Numbered from the stretch's first letter, positions 7,752 to 17,700 are shown. The stretch is DNA of 62,374 nucleotides from Terriglobales bacterium (GCA_035567895.1 DATMPC010000111.1:1-62374); one strand, 5' to 3'. Program-made: numbers and translations. Notes: generated by a model from the sequence alone, not told the origin.

Positions 7752-10700
7752 TTACGGCTCGTCTCCGCCACCCTCGTCTTCAGGCTGCGCAGGTGCGATT
7801 TTTTTCAGATCGATGGCAGGCAAACCGCCGCTCTTCAACTGTTGATTAAGCGAAGTGACTCCAGCCTTGACTTCGTTCCAACGCGAGATCGCTGCAGTGA
7901 GTGCCTTCTCGAGATGATCGGCGGCAGCGACTGCTTGCGTTGTGGGAGCGGCATCGGCAAGACTTACAACCTCGTAGATGTGGGCCAGCGAGCCATTCAA
8001 GCGCGCCAAACTCTGGGCTTCTGGACCGCTTCGGTTCGCGCCGAATCCACTTCCGCTACCTTCGAGCGCTCCAGCCTGTTGATCGAGTTTGCTGATCGCG
8101 TCGGCCAGCCCGCCCTTCGCACGAGGCTTCAAGGTGCTCAACTGAGCGCGAAGACTGCGCAGCTCCTGCAGGTTGCTGTAATCCTCATGCAGCGCGTTGA
8201 TCATTCTTTGCTCAAGGGCGTACTGCTCCTGAAGATCAGCATCAGACGCTTTCACCCGCGGATCGCCTTTTACGACGAGCGGCTGCATGAACTCGTGTCC
8301 GTTAACCGTCAAGCGCAAGACGTACTCGCCAGGTGGAGCAAGGATTCCCTGTGGGGCTAGCGGGGTGTCTTGATAGATGGCCGAAATGGGATAGTCGCGG
8401 CTGAGCACATCGGGCGGCGTGAAATGCAAGTCCCACACGAAGCGGTGCATACCTGCCTGCTTCGACAGCTCTTGCGGCGGCCGCACCCAGTATGTCGGTA
8501 CATGCAGTTCTTTCGCGCTTGGCGCGGGCCGATCGTTGTTCGGAAAAGCACGGAGCACTTGGAAGGCGCCGTCAAGAACTTCAAGTTTCAAATCGTTCGC
8601 GCCAGACTTGAGGAAGTAATCGATGATCGCGCCATCAGGCGGGTTCTTGCCCGCGGGCTCTTCCGGCGGAAGTGGGGTGTCAGTCCAGGCGTCGCGCCGG
8701 TAGCGATATGTGTCGGCCGGTTTGAAGAGAAAGTCGGCGGAGAGTGTCTGAGGCCGCATCTGACGCAGCGCGGTGATGTCATCCAAGATCCAGAAAGAAC
8801 GCCCATGGGTACCAACAACGATGTCGTCATCGTGCACGACGAGATCACGCACAGAAGTTGCGGGCAGGTTCTGCTGTAGCGATTGCCAGTGGTCGCCATC
8901 ATCGAGTGAGACCCACACTGACGTCTCTGTTCCCGCAAAGAGCAAGCCTTTACGTCGATGATCTTCGCGGACGACGTTCACGGCCGCATTGTCAGGCAAG
9001 CCGTTGACGATCTTCTGCCAAGTCTTCCCCCCATCGTGCGTGCGGTAAATGTGCGGATGCAGATCGTCGAGGCGGAATCGGTTGACTGCGACATAGACGG
9101 TCTGCATATCGAAGTGGCTGGCATCAAGTTGCGCGACCTTGCTCCAGGGCGTGAGTTCCGGCGGAGTCACGTTTTCCCAGTTCTTACCGCCATCGCGTGT
9201 GACGTGGATGAGCCCATCGTCCGTGCCGGCCCAGATCAGATTTGCGTCCAGCGGTGAGGGAGCGATGCTGTAAATCACCCCGCGATGCTTGCCCTTCTGC
9301 GGATCGGAATCGGCGAAGACTCCAAGGTTGGCCGGAGTTCCCGGATCGGGACGCGTCAAGTCTTGAGAGATCTGTTCCCAGCTCTTGCCGCCGTTTATCG
9401 TCTTGAACATAACACTTAGGCCAAGCAGCAGTAGATGCGGATCCTTCTTCGAAAAGATCAGGGGCAGCGTGCGATTCGTGCGGAATTCGCCAAGGAGAAA
9501 TGGCGTCACATCTTCAACTTGGCCGGTATCTCGGTGAAACCTCGAGACCTTGAAGCGCGGCCCAGCGTAAATGATGTTCGGATCAAGCGGATCGGGAGCC
9601 ACATACGAATATTCATCGGCGCCGACGGGATGCCAATCGTGAGATGTGATCTGTCCGTCATTGCCTCGGCTGATCACTCCTGCCGAACCGCTCTCCTGCT
9701 GTCCGCCATAGACCCAATAGGGATGCTGATCATCGGTGATCACGTGATACAGCTGCGCGGTGGGCTGGTTGTACCAGGAACTCCAGGTGCGTCCGCCGTT
9801 GACAGTGATTGTTGCGCCCTGATCTACACCGAGAAGGATGATGTCGGGGTTCTTGGGATTGATCCAGATGGTGTGATAATCGTCTCCGCCGGGCGCGCCT
9901 TTCCACGCGACAAAGTTTTGACCGCCGTCGGTTGATTTGTAGCTTGAGGTGTTCGCGATATAGATGGTGTTGTCATCTTTTGGAGAGACGCGTACCCACG
10001 CGAAGTCGGAGCCGCGTCCCCACACGCGCTCTTCGTTGTTAACCCGTTTCCAGCTCGTGCCGGCATCGTCTGAGCGGTAAACGCCGCCTTTGGTTGGCGA
10101 GTCCACCATGGCATACATGCGCTTAGGATTGCCTGGAGCAATGCCGATGCCGATTCGTCCGAGTTTGTCATGTTCCCAATCTGGGAGCCCGCCAGTGAGC
10201 TGCTGCCAGTGGTCGCCGCCGTCGGTTGACTTGTACAGACCGCTTCCTGCCGCATTGTAGGAATCGCCAACACTCCACGGTGGACGGCGCGAAGCCCACA
10301 TGTCGGCATAAATTGTCTGCGGATTCGTTGGATCGAAAGCTAAATCGATCGCGCCTGTGTTCTCGTCCTTATACAGGATCTTTTGAAAAGTCTGTCCTCC
10401 ATCGGTTGATCGAAAGACTCCGCGCTCGTCATTGGGGCCGTAGGGATGCCCGAGGACGGCTACATAAAGGCGATTGGGATCGCGTGGGTCCACGAGGATT
10501 GATCCGATCTGCTGCCCATCGCGTAGACCAAGATGAGTCCAGCTCTTTCCGCCGTCGGTGGATTTGTAGATGCCATCGCCAGTAGAGAGGTCGGGACGTC
10601 GCAGTCCTTCACCACTGCCCACATAAATGATGTTCGGATCGGATGGCGCCAGAGCGAGTGCGCCGACGGAGCCGGTAGGCTGGCCGTCGAAGATAGGACT

Positions 10701-10931
10701 CCACGTGCGACCGAAGTCGTCGGTCTTCCAAACGCCTCCGTTGTTCGGAGCCATGAAGAAGACGTTGGGCTGGTCGGGGATTCCGGCTATGGCGACGGTG
10801 CGTCCGGCGCGGAAAGGCCCAATACACCGCCAGCGTAGTTCGTTGTAGGGAACAGAGGAATCTTGCTGTGCGAACATTGCGATGCTGCAGACACCAACCA
10901 GCAATGTGCACATGCGGCGGAGAAGCGACAT
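7752..10931 (-). CDS. Secreted sortilin-like BNR/Asp-box beta-propeller protein
   Basis: The protein has 1059 residues and a signal peptide (MSLLRRMCTLLVGVCSIAMF then AQQ). The body, about 25-720, is repeated beta-propeller units containing Asp-box-like SxDGGxxW motifs (STDGGKSW, STDGGDHW, VNGGRTW, THDGGKTW), as in sortilin/VPS10 and BNR sialidase-like proteins. The last 300 residues contain a beta domain then a helical segment (LEQRMINALHEDYSNLQEL) that may be coiled coil. Annotated relatives are often called glycosyl hydrolase, but no catalytic residues can be assigned here, so binding is as likely as hydrolysis. GAGG precedes the ATG. Confidence 0.8.
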   Translation of the reverse strand: MSLLRRMCTLLVGVCSIAMFAQQDSSVPYNELRWRCIGPFRAGRTVAIAGIPDQPNVFFMAPNNGGVWKTDDFGRTWSPIFDGQPTGSVGALALAPSDPNIIYVGSGEGLRRPDLSTGDGIYKSTDGGKSWTHLGLRDGQQIGSILVDPRDPNRLYVAVLGHPYGPNDERGVFRSTDGGQTFQKILYKDENTGAIDLAFDPTNPQTIYADMWASRRPPWSVGDSYNAAGSGLYKSTDGGDHWQQLTGGLPDWEHDKLGRIGIGIAPGNPKRMYAMVDSPTKGGVYRSDDAGTSWKRVNNEERVWGRGSDFAWVRVSPKDDNTIYIANTSSYKSTDGGQNFVAWKGAPGGDDYHTIWINPKNPDIILLGVDQGATITVNGGRTWSSWYNQPTAQLYHVITDDQHPYWVYGGQQESGSAGVISRGNDGQITSHDWHPVGADEYSYVAPDPLDPNIIYAGPRFKVSRFHRDTGQVEDVTPFLLGEFRTNRTLPLIFSKKDPHLLLLGLSVMFKTINGGKSWEQISQDLTRPDPGTPANLGVFADSDPQKGKHRGVIYSIAPSPLDANLIWAGTDDGLIHVTRDGGKNWENVTPPELTPWSKVAQLDASHFDMQTVYVAVNRFRLDDLHPHIYRTHDGGKTWQKIVNGLPDNAAVNVVREDHRRKGLLFAGTETSVWVSLDDGDHWQSLQQNLPATSVRDLVVHDDDIVVGTHGRSFWILDDITALRQMRPQTLSADFLFKPADTYRYRRDAWTDTPLPPEEPAGKNPPDGAIIDYFLKSGANDLKLEVLDGAFQVLRAFPNNDRPAPSAKELHVPTYWVRPPQELSKQAGMHRFVWDLHFTPPDVLSRDYPISAIYQDTPLAPQGILAPPGEYVLRLTVNGHEFMQPLVVKGDPRVKASDADLQEQYALEQRMINALHEDYSNLQELRSLRAQLSTLKPRAKGGLADAISKLDQQAGALEGSGSGFGANRSGPEAQSLARLNGSLAHIYEVVSLADAAPTTQAVAAADHLEKALTAAISRWNEVKAGVTSLNQQLKSGGLPAIDLKKIAPAQPEDEGGGDEP

Positions 10932-11082
10932 TATGTTGTCCTCATTACGAAGTTACAGAGGATAAATGGTTGAGAGCACAAGCGGAAGTGCTGGCCTCGT
11001 GCGAATCGATGGCTTACTACGCCCGGCCTGGAAGGCGAAGAGCGTGCGTCTTTCACGAAGAACGACTACCATTTCCGAACTC

Positions 11083-11649
11083 ATGAAAAGAACAGTTCTC
11101 GTATCTCTAGTAGCGTTCGCCTCCATGTCTTCCTCTCAATCTGTCTCAACGCAGTCGTCATCTTCAGCACCCGCGACTCTCTCCGCGCAGGCGAAGCCCG
11201 AAGATCTGAACTCCATCGATGCGGTTCTGGCCGCGACCTATGATGTAATCTCCGGTCCGGCGGGCAAGAAGCGTGACTGGGACCGCTTCCGTTCTCTTTT
11301 TTATCCAGGTGCTCGTCTGATCCCAACTGGCAAACCGCCGAATGAGTCGGAAATAAAGGCACGAGTTTTGTCTCCGGAGGATTACGTCGAGCGCTCTGCT
11401 CCGCGTCTCGAGAAAGAAGGCTTCTTCGAGCGCGGTGTTTCGAACAAGATTGAGCATTACGGAAACATCGCTCATGTCTTCAGCACCTACGAATCGCGGC
11501 ACAAAGCCGAAGACGGGCAACCATTCCAGCGCGGCATCAACAGCTTTCAGTTGGTAAATGATGGTAAGCGCTGGTGGGTAATGACCATCCTCTGGCAAGG
11601 CGAAACGCCGGATAACAAAATACCGGACGAGTACCTGAAAGGAAGATAG
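11083..11649 (+). CDS. Secreted protein of unknown function, NTF2/SnoaL-like
   Basis: The protein has 188 residues from the ATG at 11083, the start that gives a signal peptide (MKRTVLVSLVAFASM). After a Ser/Thr-rich linker the core (YDVISGPAGKKRDWDRFRSL, later AHVFSTYESRH and INSFQLVNDGKRWWVMTI) has the helix-then-sheet pattern of SnoaL/NTF2-like domains. These bind small ligands or act as simple lyases or isomerases; the actual role is unknown. It is divergent from the sortilin-like gene. Confidence 0.7.
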   Translation: MKRTVLVSLVAFASMSSSQSVSTQSSSSAPATLSAQAKPEDLNSIDAVLAATYDVISGPAGKKRDWDRFRSLFYPGARLIPTGKPPNESEIKARVLSPEDYVERSAPRLEKEGFFERGVSNKIEHYGNIAHVFSTYESRHKAEDGQPFQRGINSFQLVNDGKRWWVMTILWQGETPDNKIPDEYLKGR

Positions 11650-11682
11650 CGAGCAATAAAGCCTTCGCCGCACAACTGATTC

Positions 11683-11808
11683 CGTGGTTCCGGCCGCCCA
11701 CGGCCGGAGGGCTGCTTGGGATTCGTGATTGCGTGAGCTGCCATTTTCAAGTCAGGAAATCGCGAACTCAAAAATCAAAGGGCACGGCCGCCGGCGGCCG
11801 GAACCACG
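11683..11808. repeat. GC-rich inverted repeat (CGTGGTTCCGGCCGCC)
   Basis: Perfect 16-bp arms at 11683-11698 and 11793-11808 flank a 94-bp spacer. The inner end adds self-complementary GGCCG-rich blocks. It lies between the NTF2-like gene and the kinase gene, where it could shape termination or mRNA ends, or be a small mobile palindrome. Confidence 0.75.
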
Positions 11809-11859
11809 AAACCACATCTAACTGTCCTACCCGAGATCCTGAGGTAGAATCGCGCATCC

Positions 11860-14571
11860 ATGCCCTACTGTCCTCATTGTGGGAGCGGTGTATTCGAATC
11901 AGCGCGGTTCTGCCCGGCGTGCGGGGCTCCGAGCGCTTCCACGTCCGAGGTTCAGGTCACGTTGGATCGCAGTCCCTCTTCGCCTGTTCCGCCATCTCCG
12001 CCGTCATCGTCTTCGAGCCGCAGTTCAGCTTCCCTGCGTGCTGAGAGCGGCCGCATCCTTCCCGGCACCCTGCTCGCGGACCGTTATCGCATCGTGGCTC
12101 TCATCGGTCGCGGAGGTATGGGCGAAGTCTATCGCGCGGAAGATCTCAAGCTCGATCAGGATGTCGCGCTGAAGTTCCTGCCGGAAAAGCTGGTGCAGGA
12201 TGGAGTTGCGCTGGCACGCTTCCACCGCGAAGTTCGCATTGCACGTGAGATCTCGCATCCCAACGTGTGTCGCGTCTTCGATATAGGTGAAGCGAACGGC
12301 GTGCCCTTCATCAGCATGGAGTATGTCGACGGAGAAGATCTCTCAACACTTCTTCGCCGTATCGGCCGTCTGCCGCAAGACAAAGCCATCGACATCTCGC
12401 GCCAGTTATGTGCGGGCCTGGCAATTGCCCATGATCACGGCGTGTTGCATCGCGACCTGAAACCAGCAAATGTGATGCTCGACGATCGCGGCAAGGTCCG
12501 CATCATGGACTTCGGCCTTGCCGGTGTTGCCACTGACATTCAAGGGCAGGAAATCAGCTCAGGAACCCCAGCGTACATGGCGCCTGAGCAGCTCACGGGA
12601 AAAGAAGTCACGATTCTGAGCGATATCTATTCGCTTGGCCTCGTGCTCTACGAGGTGTTCACCGGCAAGCGAGCGTTTGAAGCCAGCAATCTGAACGACC
12701 TGCTGCGGTTGCGGGAGCACAGCTCCGTCACTAATCCAAGTCATGTGGTGCATGATCTCGATCCGCTAGTCGAGCGAGTCATTCTGCGTTGCCTGGAAGC
12801 GGATTCGGTGAAGCGCCCTAAAACGGCACTCCAGGTCGCCGCCGCGCTTCCTGGAGGCGATCCACTGGCAGCGGCACTCGCAGCCGGGGAGACTCCATCT
12901 CCGCAAATGGTAGCTGCAGCCGGCGGAGAGAATGCATTGGCGCCCCGAGTTGCGTGGTCCTTCTTAGCGCTCGCGTTAATCGGTTTCATCGCAGTGCTTT
13001 GGGTCGCTCGCTATTCCACCGACCTTGCCTTGTATCCAGTAGAGAAGAGTCCCGAAGTGCTCGAAGATCACGCACGCGAGATTGCGGTGAAGGCAGGGTA
13101 CACACAGGCGCGCGACCATGCTTTCGGATTCAAGCGCAACTATGCCTATTTGCTCTACCGAAATGCGCGAAAAATGTCATCGCCGCATGGTGAGCCGATT
13201 TCCGGATCGAACCCCGGAGCGCTAGCCTTCAACTATCGGCAAAGCCCAGAAGTCTTGATTCCTCACAATGCCGGTTCTCAGGTGCAACTTGACGATCCTC
13301 CGTACGAGACCTCGGGAATGGTGCTCGTCTCTCTGGATTCGCTCGGTAGATTGCGCTTCTTTCGTGCTGTACCTTCACAGGACGAGTCTTTATCTTCAGC
13401 GCTCGAGCCGAACTGGCAGGAAATGTTCCAGCAGGCCGGGCTCGATCTGAATCGGTTCGCGAGCGCGCCGGCAAAATGGCTTCCTGACGAACCTTTCGAT
13501 AGGCAGCGAGATTGGGAAGGGACTTATGAAGGTGATAACACGCCCATCCACGTTAGTGCTGCGTCGTACCACGGCAAGCCAGTCCATTTTCAGGTGATCA
13601 CACCCTGGACGAAGGCGGCCGATTGGACGCCGCAACGCAGCACAAGTCGGACTGGCACCATCGCTGTGCTGACCGTTGCCACCGGCGGCGTTTTCCTGAT
13701 TTTGGCTGCTGTGATTTTTGCGCGAAAGAATGTACGCCTGGGGCGAGGAGATCGTAAGGGGGCCTTTCGGCTGGCAGCCTTCTACTTCCTGGCAAGTTGC
13801 ACCGCGCGAATTCTGCTCGCCCACCATGTTGCAGATACCAACGCAGAACTGAGTCTATTAGTTGTTCCCGGAGCGTTGGCCCTGCTGGTCGCAGTAATGA
13901 TTTGGGGGTATTACATTGCGCTGGAGCCGTATGTTCGCCGGCGCTGGCCGGAGTATCTGATCTCCTGGACGCGCTTGCTGGGCGGCAATTATCGCGATGC
14001 CATGGTTGGACGCGATCTGCTCGCCGGATGTTTGATCGGATGCTGTCTCGCCCTCGTCGAGCACGTGATCAATGCTTTACCCGCCTGGTTTAACCTCGCC
14101 GGACAAACGCCGATCAATGGCGACGGTGCCATTTTAGGAACGACGGCAAAGTTTCTTGGAATGCTTCTGTTTGCCGGGATCGGTGGAATCTTCTTTAGCC
14201 TCACCATCCTGTTCTTGTTTTTCCTTGTACGAGCTGTAACACGAAACTACTGGGGATCAATTCTGGTAATCGGCCTCCTTCTCACTCTTATCAATCTAGG
14301 CCGCGAGAACGTGATCGCGGAGACGCTCGGGGCAGTGCTGCTCGCCGTCCTGGGATTGCTGGCGCTTCTTCGCTTTGGATTACTCGCCTTGATTGCAGCG
14401 GTTAGCGTGCAAAACATGCTTCAAGTATTTCCCGTCGCGCTCGACCCTTCGCGCTGGTACTTCGCGCGCGGGTTTGTGCCGGCAATGATTGTGTTAGCGC
14501 TGACGATCTACGGCTTCCGGACCTCCTTGGGCGGACGTCCCGTATTCCGCGTCCTGACCGACGATCAATAG
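11860..14571 (+). CDS. Zinc-ribbon Ser/Thr protein kinase with multi-pass membrane C-terminus
   Basis: The protein has 903 residues. Cys4, 7, 18 and 21 form an N-terminal zinc ribbon, then a Ser/Pro linker (35-60). A Hanks-type kinase domain spans about 76-330: GRGGMGEVY glycine loop, Lys105 in VALKF, HRDLKPANV, DFGLAG and GTPAYMAPEQ, so it should be active. A transmembrane helix near 364-385 leads to an extracytoplasmic domain (about 386-600), then several more helices up to the C-terminus. The architecture suggests a membrane sensor or regulator whose signal acts on the outer domain or the helix bundle. Downstream, the ABC exporter begins about 65 bp away. Confidence 0.9.
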   Translation: MPYCPHCGSGVFESARFCPACGAPSASTSEVQVTLDRSPSSPVPPSPPSSSSSRSSASLRAESGRILPGTLLADRYRIVALIGRGGMGEVYRAEDLKLDQDVALKFLPEKLVQDGVALARFHREVRIAREISHPNVCRVFDIGEANGVPFISMEYVDGEDLSTLLRRIGRLPQDKAIDISRQLCAGLAIAHDHGVLHRDLKPANVMLDDRGKVRIMDFGLAGVATDIQGQEISSGTPAYMAPEQLTGKEVTILSDIYSLGLVLYEVFTGKRAFEASNLNDLLRLREHSSVTNPSHVVHDLDPLVERVILRCLEADSVKRPKTALQVAAALPGGDPLAAALAAGETPSPQMVAAAGGENALAPRVAWSFLALALIGFIAVLWVARYSTDLALYPVEKSPEVLEDHAREIAVKAGYTQARDHAFGFKRNYAYLLYRNARKMSSPHGEPISGSNPGALAFNYRQSPEVLIPHNAGSQVQLDDPPYETSGMVLVSLDSLGRLRFFRAVPSQDESLSSALEPNWQEMFQQAGLDLNRFASAPAKWLPDEPFDRQRDWEGTYEGDNTPIHVSAASYHGKPVHFQVITPWTKAADWTPQRSTSRTGTIAVLTVATGGVFLILAAVIFARKNVRLGRGDRKGAFRLAAFYFLASCTARILLAHHVADTNAELSLLVVPGALALLVAVMIWGYYIALEPYVRRRWPEYLISWTRLLGGNYRDAMVGRDLLAGCLIGCCLALVEHVINALPAWFNLAGQTPINGDGAILGTTAKFLGMLLFAGIGGIFFSLTILFLFFLVRAVTRNYWGSILVIGLLLTLINLGRENVIAETLGAVLLAVLGLLALLRFGLLALIAAVSVQNMLQVFPVALDPSRWYFARGFVPAMIVLALTIYGFRTSLGGRPVFRVLTDDQ

Positions 14572-14636
14572 CTGCGAGCCGCTTTCATAGTAGCGTTGAA
14601 CCCTACGGCTGAACCTACGGTTCCCTAGACCGTCCG

Positions 14637-16601
14637 ATGAACTCACTTACCCGTGCTCTTTCCTGGAGTTCCAAAGCTGCATCTAATCAGAGCAGCAGTG
14701 AACGATTCAGAGAAGCCTCTGCCGTTGCCCGGGGAGGTATGAGAATTTGTGTGTCTACAACTGAACTCGTACAGGAAGAGAAGTTGTTGCGGAAGCCGCT
14801 GTCGCCAAAGCGGCTGACGATTCGCACACTCCTGCGCCCACATACTGGCGCACTTCTTTTGGGTTTGCTGGCTGTTGTCGGAGAGTCAGCCGCGAATCTG
14901 CTCGAACCATGGCCGCTGAAAATCGTGTTGGATAACGTTCTGCACAGCAAGGCCTCCAATGGCTGGCTGAACGGATTTATTCATCAAGTCGCAGGTTACG
15001 ATCCGCTCGCAATCTTGAAATTCGCGTGTGTCGCGGTCGTCTGTGTCGCGATTCTCGATGCAATCTCGTCCTATGCGGAGAAGTACCTAACTACCAGCGT
15101 GGGACAATGGGTAACCCACGATCTGCGACACGCTCTCTATTCCCACCTGCAGCGCCTGTCGCTCGCTTATCACGATCAGAAGCGCACTGGCGACTTGATC
15201 AGCACCGTTACGAGTGACATCGACTCAATACAAAGCTTCATTACCTCCGGGCTGCTGGGCGTATTCATCAACATGATCACGCTTGTCGGCATGGTCGTGG
15301 TGATGTTCTACCTCAACTGGCGATTCACCCTGATCGCGCTCTCAATAGCCCCGGTGCTGTTCGCGATTGTTTACACATACACACGCCGCATCAAGAAAGC
15401 CTCGCGCGAGGTACGCAAGAAGGAAAGTGAGATCGTATCGGTCATCGAAGAGGTGTTGGGATCGATCCGCGTGGTAAAGGCTTTCGCACGCGAAGACTAC
15501 GAGTCAAAGCGGCTCGAAGAAGAGAGTCTCGAGGGTGTCGAAGTCGCGCTGCGGGCGCGCGGCTTAAAAGCCAAGCTCGCGCCGATTGTGCAGATCATCG
15601 TCGCTGTCGGTACGTTTCTTGTTCTGTGGTTCGGCGGGCGCATGGTTCTCGCCGGAGCCATCACCGCAGGCTCGCTAGTTGTTTTCATTCAGTACCTCAG
15701 CAAGATGTACAAGCCGATGCAGGAGCTCTCGAAGATGACAGACTCATACTCGAAAGCTCTCGTGGGCTACGAACGGATCCAGGAAATCCTCGAAACCGAG
15801 CGCGAGGTGAAAGACCTGCCCAAAGCGAAAACCGCGCCGCGATTCAAGGGCAAGATCGAATTCGATCAAGTAAACTTCTCCTATTCACCGGAGTCGCCGA
15901 TCCTGGAGGACTTGAGCCTGACGATCGAGCCCGGACAGGTCGCCGCCTTCGTTGGGCCCACCGGCGCAGGCAAGACGACCATCATCAGCCTCATCCCACG
16001 CTTCTACGATCCAACATCGGGAATCATTAAGATCGATGGTGTCGACGTGCGCCGCTTCAAGCAGCGATCTTTGCGGCAACAGATCAGCTTCGTTCTCCAG
16101 GAAACCGTTCTCTTCCACGGGCCGGTGTGGCAGAACATCGCCTATGGAAAACCGGAGGCGACACGCAGCGAGATCATTCGCGCCGCCGAACTCGCGAACG
16201 CCGCGGAGTTCATCGACCGCATGCCCGAGGGCTATAACACGATTGTCGGCGAGCGTGGCATGACACTCTCCGGCGGACAGCGCCAGCGCATAGCCATAGC
16301 GCGCGCCATCATTCGCAACACACCCATACTCATTCTCGACGAACCTACTTCAGACCTCGATGCCGGTTCGGAGAAGCTGGTGTACGAGGCGCTCGATCGG
16401 CTTATGGCGGGAAAGACGGTCATCACTATTGCACATCGCCTATCTACCATCCGCTCGGCGGATGTAATTTTCGTGATCAAGGACGGAAGGCGGGCAGAGC
16501 AGGGTACCCACGATGAACTAGTGCGAGATGGAGGCGTCTATGCCGAGTTGGAACGTTTGCAGATGGGACAAGAACAACCAGCGGAAAAGCTCGCCAGCTG
16601 A
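14637..16601 (+). CDS. ABC exporter with fused membrane and ATPase domains (MsbA-like)
   Basis: The protein has up to 654 residues, a half-transporter that should homodimerise. Six transmembrane helices lie in about 65-340. The nucleotide-binding domain follows, with Walker A GPTGAGKTT near 440, signature LSGGQRQR near 544, Walker B ILILDEPTSDLD near 565 and the His switch IAHRLS. It likely exports lipid or lipid-linked or hydrophobic compounds; the cargo is unknown. The start is uncertain: ATG 14637 has no clear Shine-Dalgarno, while ATG 14739 or GTG 14751 lie just after GGGGAGG and would remove a polar N-terminus. A strong hairpin terminator follows. Confidence 0.92.
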   Translation: MNSLTRALSWSSKAASNQSSSERFREASAVARGGMRICVSTTELVQEEKLLRKPLSPKRLTIRTLLRPHTGALLLGLLAVVGESAANLLEPWPLKIVLDNVLHSKASNGWLNGFIHQVAGYDPLAILKFACVAVVCVAILDAISSYAEKYLTTSVGQWVTHDLRHALYSHLQRLSLAYHDQKRTGDLISTVTSDIDSIQSFITSGLLGVFINMITLVGMVVVMFYLNWRFTLIALSIAPVLFAIVYTYTRRIKKASREVRKKESEIVSVIEEVLGSIRVVKAFAREDYESKRLEEESLEGVEVALRARGLKAKLAPIVQIIVAVGTFLVLWFGGRMVLAGAITAGSLVVFIQYLSKMYKPMQELSKMTDSYSKALVGYERIQEILETEREVKDLPKAKTAPRFKGKIEFDQVNFSYSPESPILEDLSLTIEPGQVAAFVGPTGAGKTTIISLIPRFYDPTSGIIKIDGVDVRRFKQRSLRQQISFVLQETVLFHGPVWQNIAYGKPEATRSEIIRAAELANAAEFIDRMPEGYNTIVGERGMTLSGGQRQRIAIARAIIRNTPILILDEPTSDLDAGSEKLVYEALDRLMAGKTVITIAHRLSTIRSADVIFVIKDGRRAEQGTHDELVRDGGVYAELERLQMGQEQPAEKLAS

Positions 16602-16634
16602 GGGATAGGTCGCCGAATGATTCCAACAATGAAA

Positions 16635-16658
16635 AAGGCGGGCTTTTCGGCCCGCCTT
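16635..16658. terminator. Hairpin terminator after the ABC exporter
   Basis: AAGGCGGGC (16635-16643), a six-base loop TTTTCG, and GCCCGCCTT (16650-16658) form a perfect 9-bp stem, with A-rich sequence before it and T-rich sequence after it. It sits between convergent genes ending at 16601 and 16683 and could serve both. Confidence 0.85.
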
Positions 16659-16682
16659 ATCATTATCTTTTGTAACAGGTTT

Positions 16683-16976
16683 TCAGGCTGCAGGCTGCCG
16701 GTTCCCGACGCGTGAAACAGAATCGTGCCGCACCCCAAAATGTTCGTAGGAATGAACGCCGTCGCGAATCGCGAGCAGGCTGGCATTCGACCGGTTCAAT
16801 ACCATCGCCAGATACTTTTCGGCAACGGCTCGATCGTCGGGACGAACCATCTTCCACCAGCGCTGGATTGACTCCTGCACTTCGGCTTCGTTTTTTTCGC
16901 CTTCGACCAAGGCGTCAATGAGCTTGTAGATCTTCGACTTGACTGCCCTGTACGAGATGGAAATCTCCTGGTTCAT
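16683..16976 (-). CDS. Conserved-looking small soluble protein, unknown function
   Basis: The protein has 97 residues, mostly helical and charged in the first 70 (AVKSKIYKLIDALVEGEKNE, QRWWKMVRPDDRAVAEKYLA), with a polar tail. The ATG is preceded by GGGAGGAG, a strong Shine-Dalgarno, which supports it as a gene. The family is not recognised. It is transcribed toward the exporter terminator and away from the membrane-protein gene at 17178. Confidence 0.6.
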   Translation of the reverse strand: MNQEISISYRAVKSKIYKLIDALVEGEKNEAEVQESIQRWWKMVRPDDRAVAEKYLAMVLNRSNASLLAIRDGVHSYEHFGVRHDSVSRVGNRQPAA

Positions 16977-17177
16977 GCTCCTCCCTTTGCCGCGAGAGGA
17001 GCAACTAAATGGCCAGCCGCATCTTTAACAAAACATTACGTTTTGTATGCTAAAAATTCCGGATTCTTGGAGAGATCGAGAATCGCCCTATGGAAATCGG
17101 TAGAGGGCCTGTTCATACCGGTATCGTCCTACAATACTGATTCCGATAGTCGATTAACTTCCCGGATAATAGCTGCC

Positions 17178-17591
17178 ATGTCTTTGAGCAAGGTTCAAGC
17201 AAGCCGTAAGGCGCTGGTCAGTGCGGTGTTGGCACTTATTTCGTTTGGTTTTGGAATTCTGGTGGAAACCCTGGAACGCCAGCAGAGCATTACGGGCTGG
17301 ACACTCTGGATCGACAACATCGCGGCTGCCTTCTTGCTTGGGTTGGTCGTGTTCTTCTACGAACGTCGGCGCGAGAGGGAACTTGTCAAAAAGCTCCAGG
17401 TCATCGAGCTGATGAATCATCACGTGCGCAACGCGCTGCAGCCCATCATGTACGTTCCTTACTCCCAGGATCAGCAGCAACAGCTAACTGCCATTCAGGA
17501 TGCTGTCCGCCGTATCGATTGGGCGTTGCGCGAGATTCTTCCGGGAGATCGAGAGGCAGCAGCTCAGCCTCAGCGCGAGAGCGCTGCCTGA
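17178..17591 (+). CDS. Two-helix membrane protein with an orphan histidine-kinase-like H-box
   Basis: The protein has 137 residues from the ATG at 17178. Two transmembrane helices (about 12-31 and 47-65) are followed by a basic linker (ERRRERELVKKLQ) and the segment ELMNHHVRNALQPI. This resembles the H-box of HisKA_2-type kinases, where the first His region accepts phosphate. There is no ATPase domain: the protein ends about 55 residues later. It could be a phosphotransfer partner, a decoy or a decayed kinase. Longer upstream starts are possible but place non-hydrophobic sequence before helix 1. Confidence 0.6.
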   Translation: MSLSKVQASRKALVSAVLALISFGFGILVETLERQQSITGWTLWIDNIAAAFLLGLVVFFYERRRERELVKKLQVIELMNHHVRNALQPIMYVPYSQDQQQQLTAIQDAVRRIDWALREILPGDREAAAQPQRESAA

Positions 17592-17700
17592 GGACTCGAG
17601 TCGCGTCGAATCCGAACACGACGAAACAAATCCTTCCCGATCGTGTTACGCGCTCTTAGGGGTAGTGCGTCTCAAAATTCAATCCGTGCGAGGAAAGCTC

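Noticed and set aside
14572-14636. Possible hairpin GAACC...GGTTC between the kinase and ABC exporter genes
   Set aside because: The stem is only five bases with a long loop and no T-tract, too weak to call a terminator.
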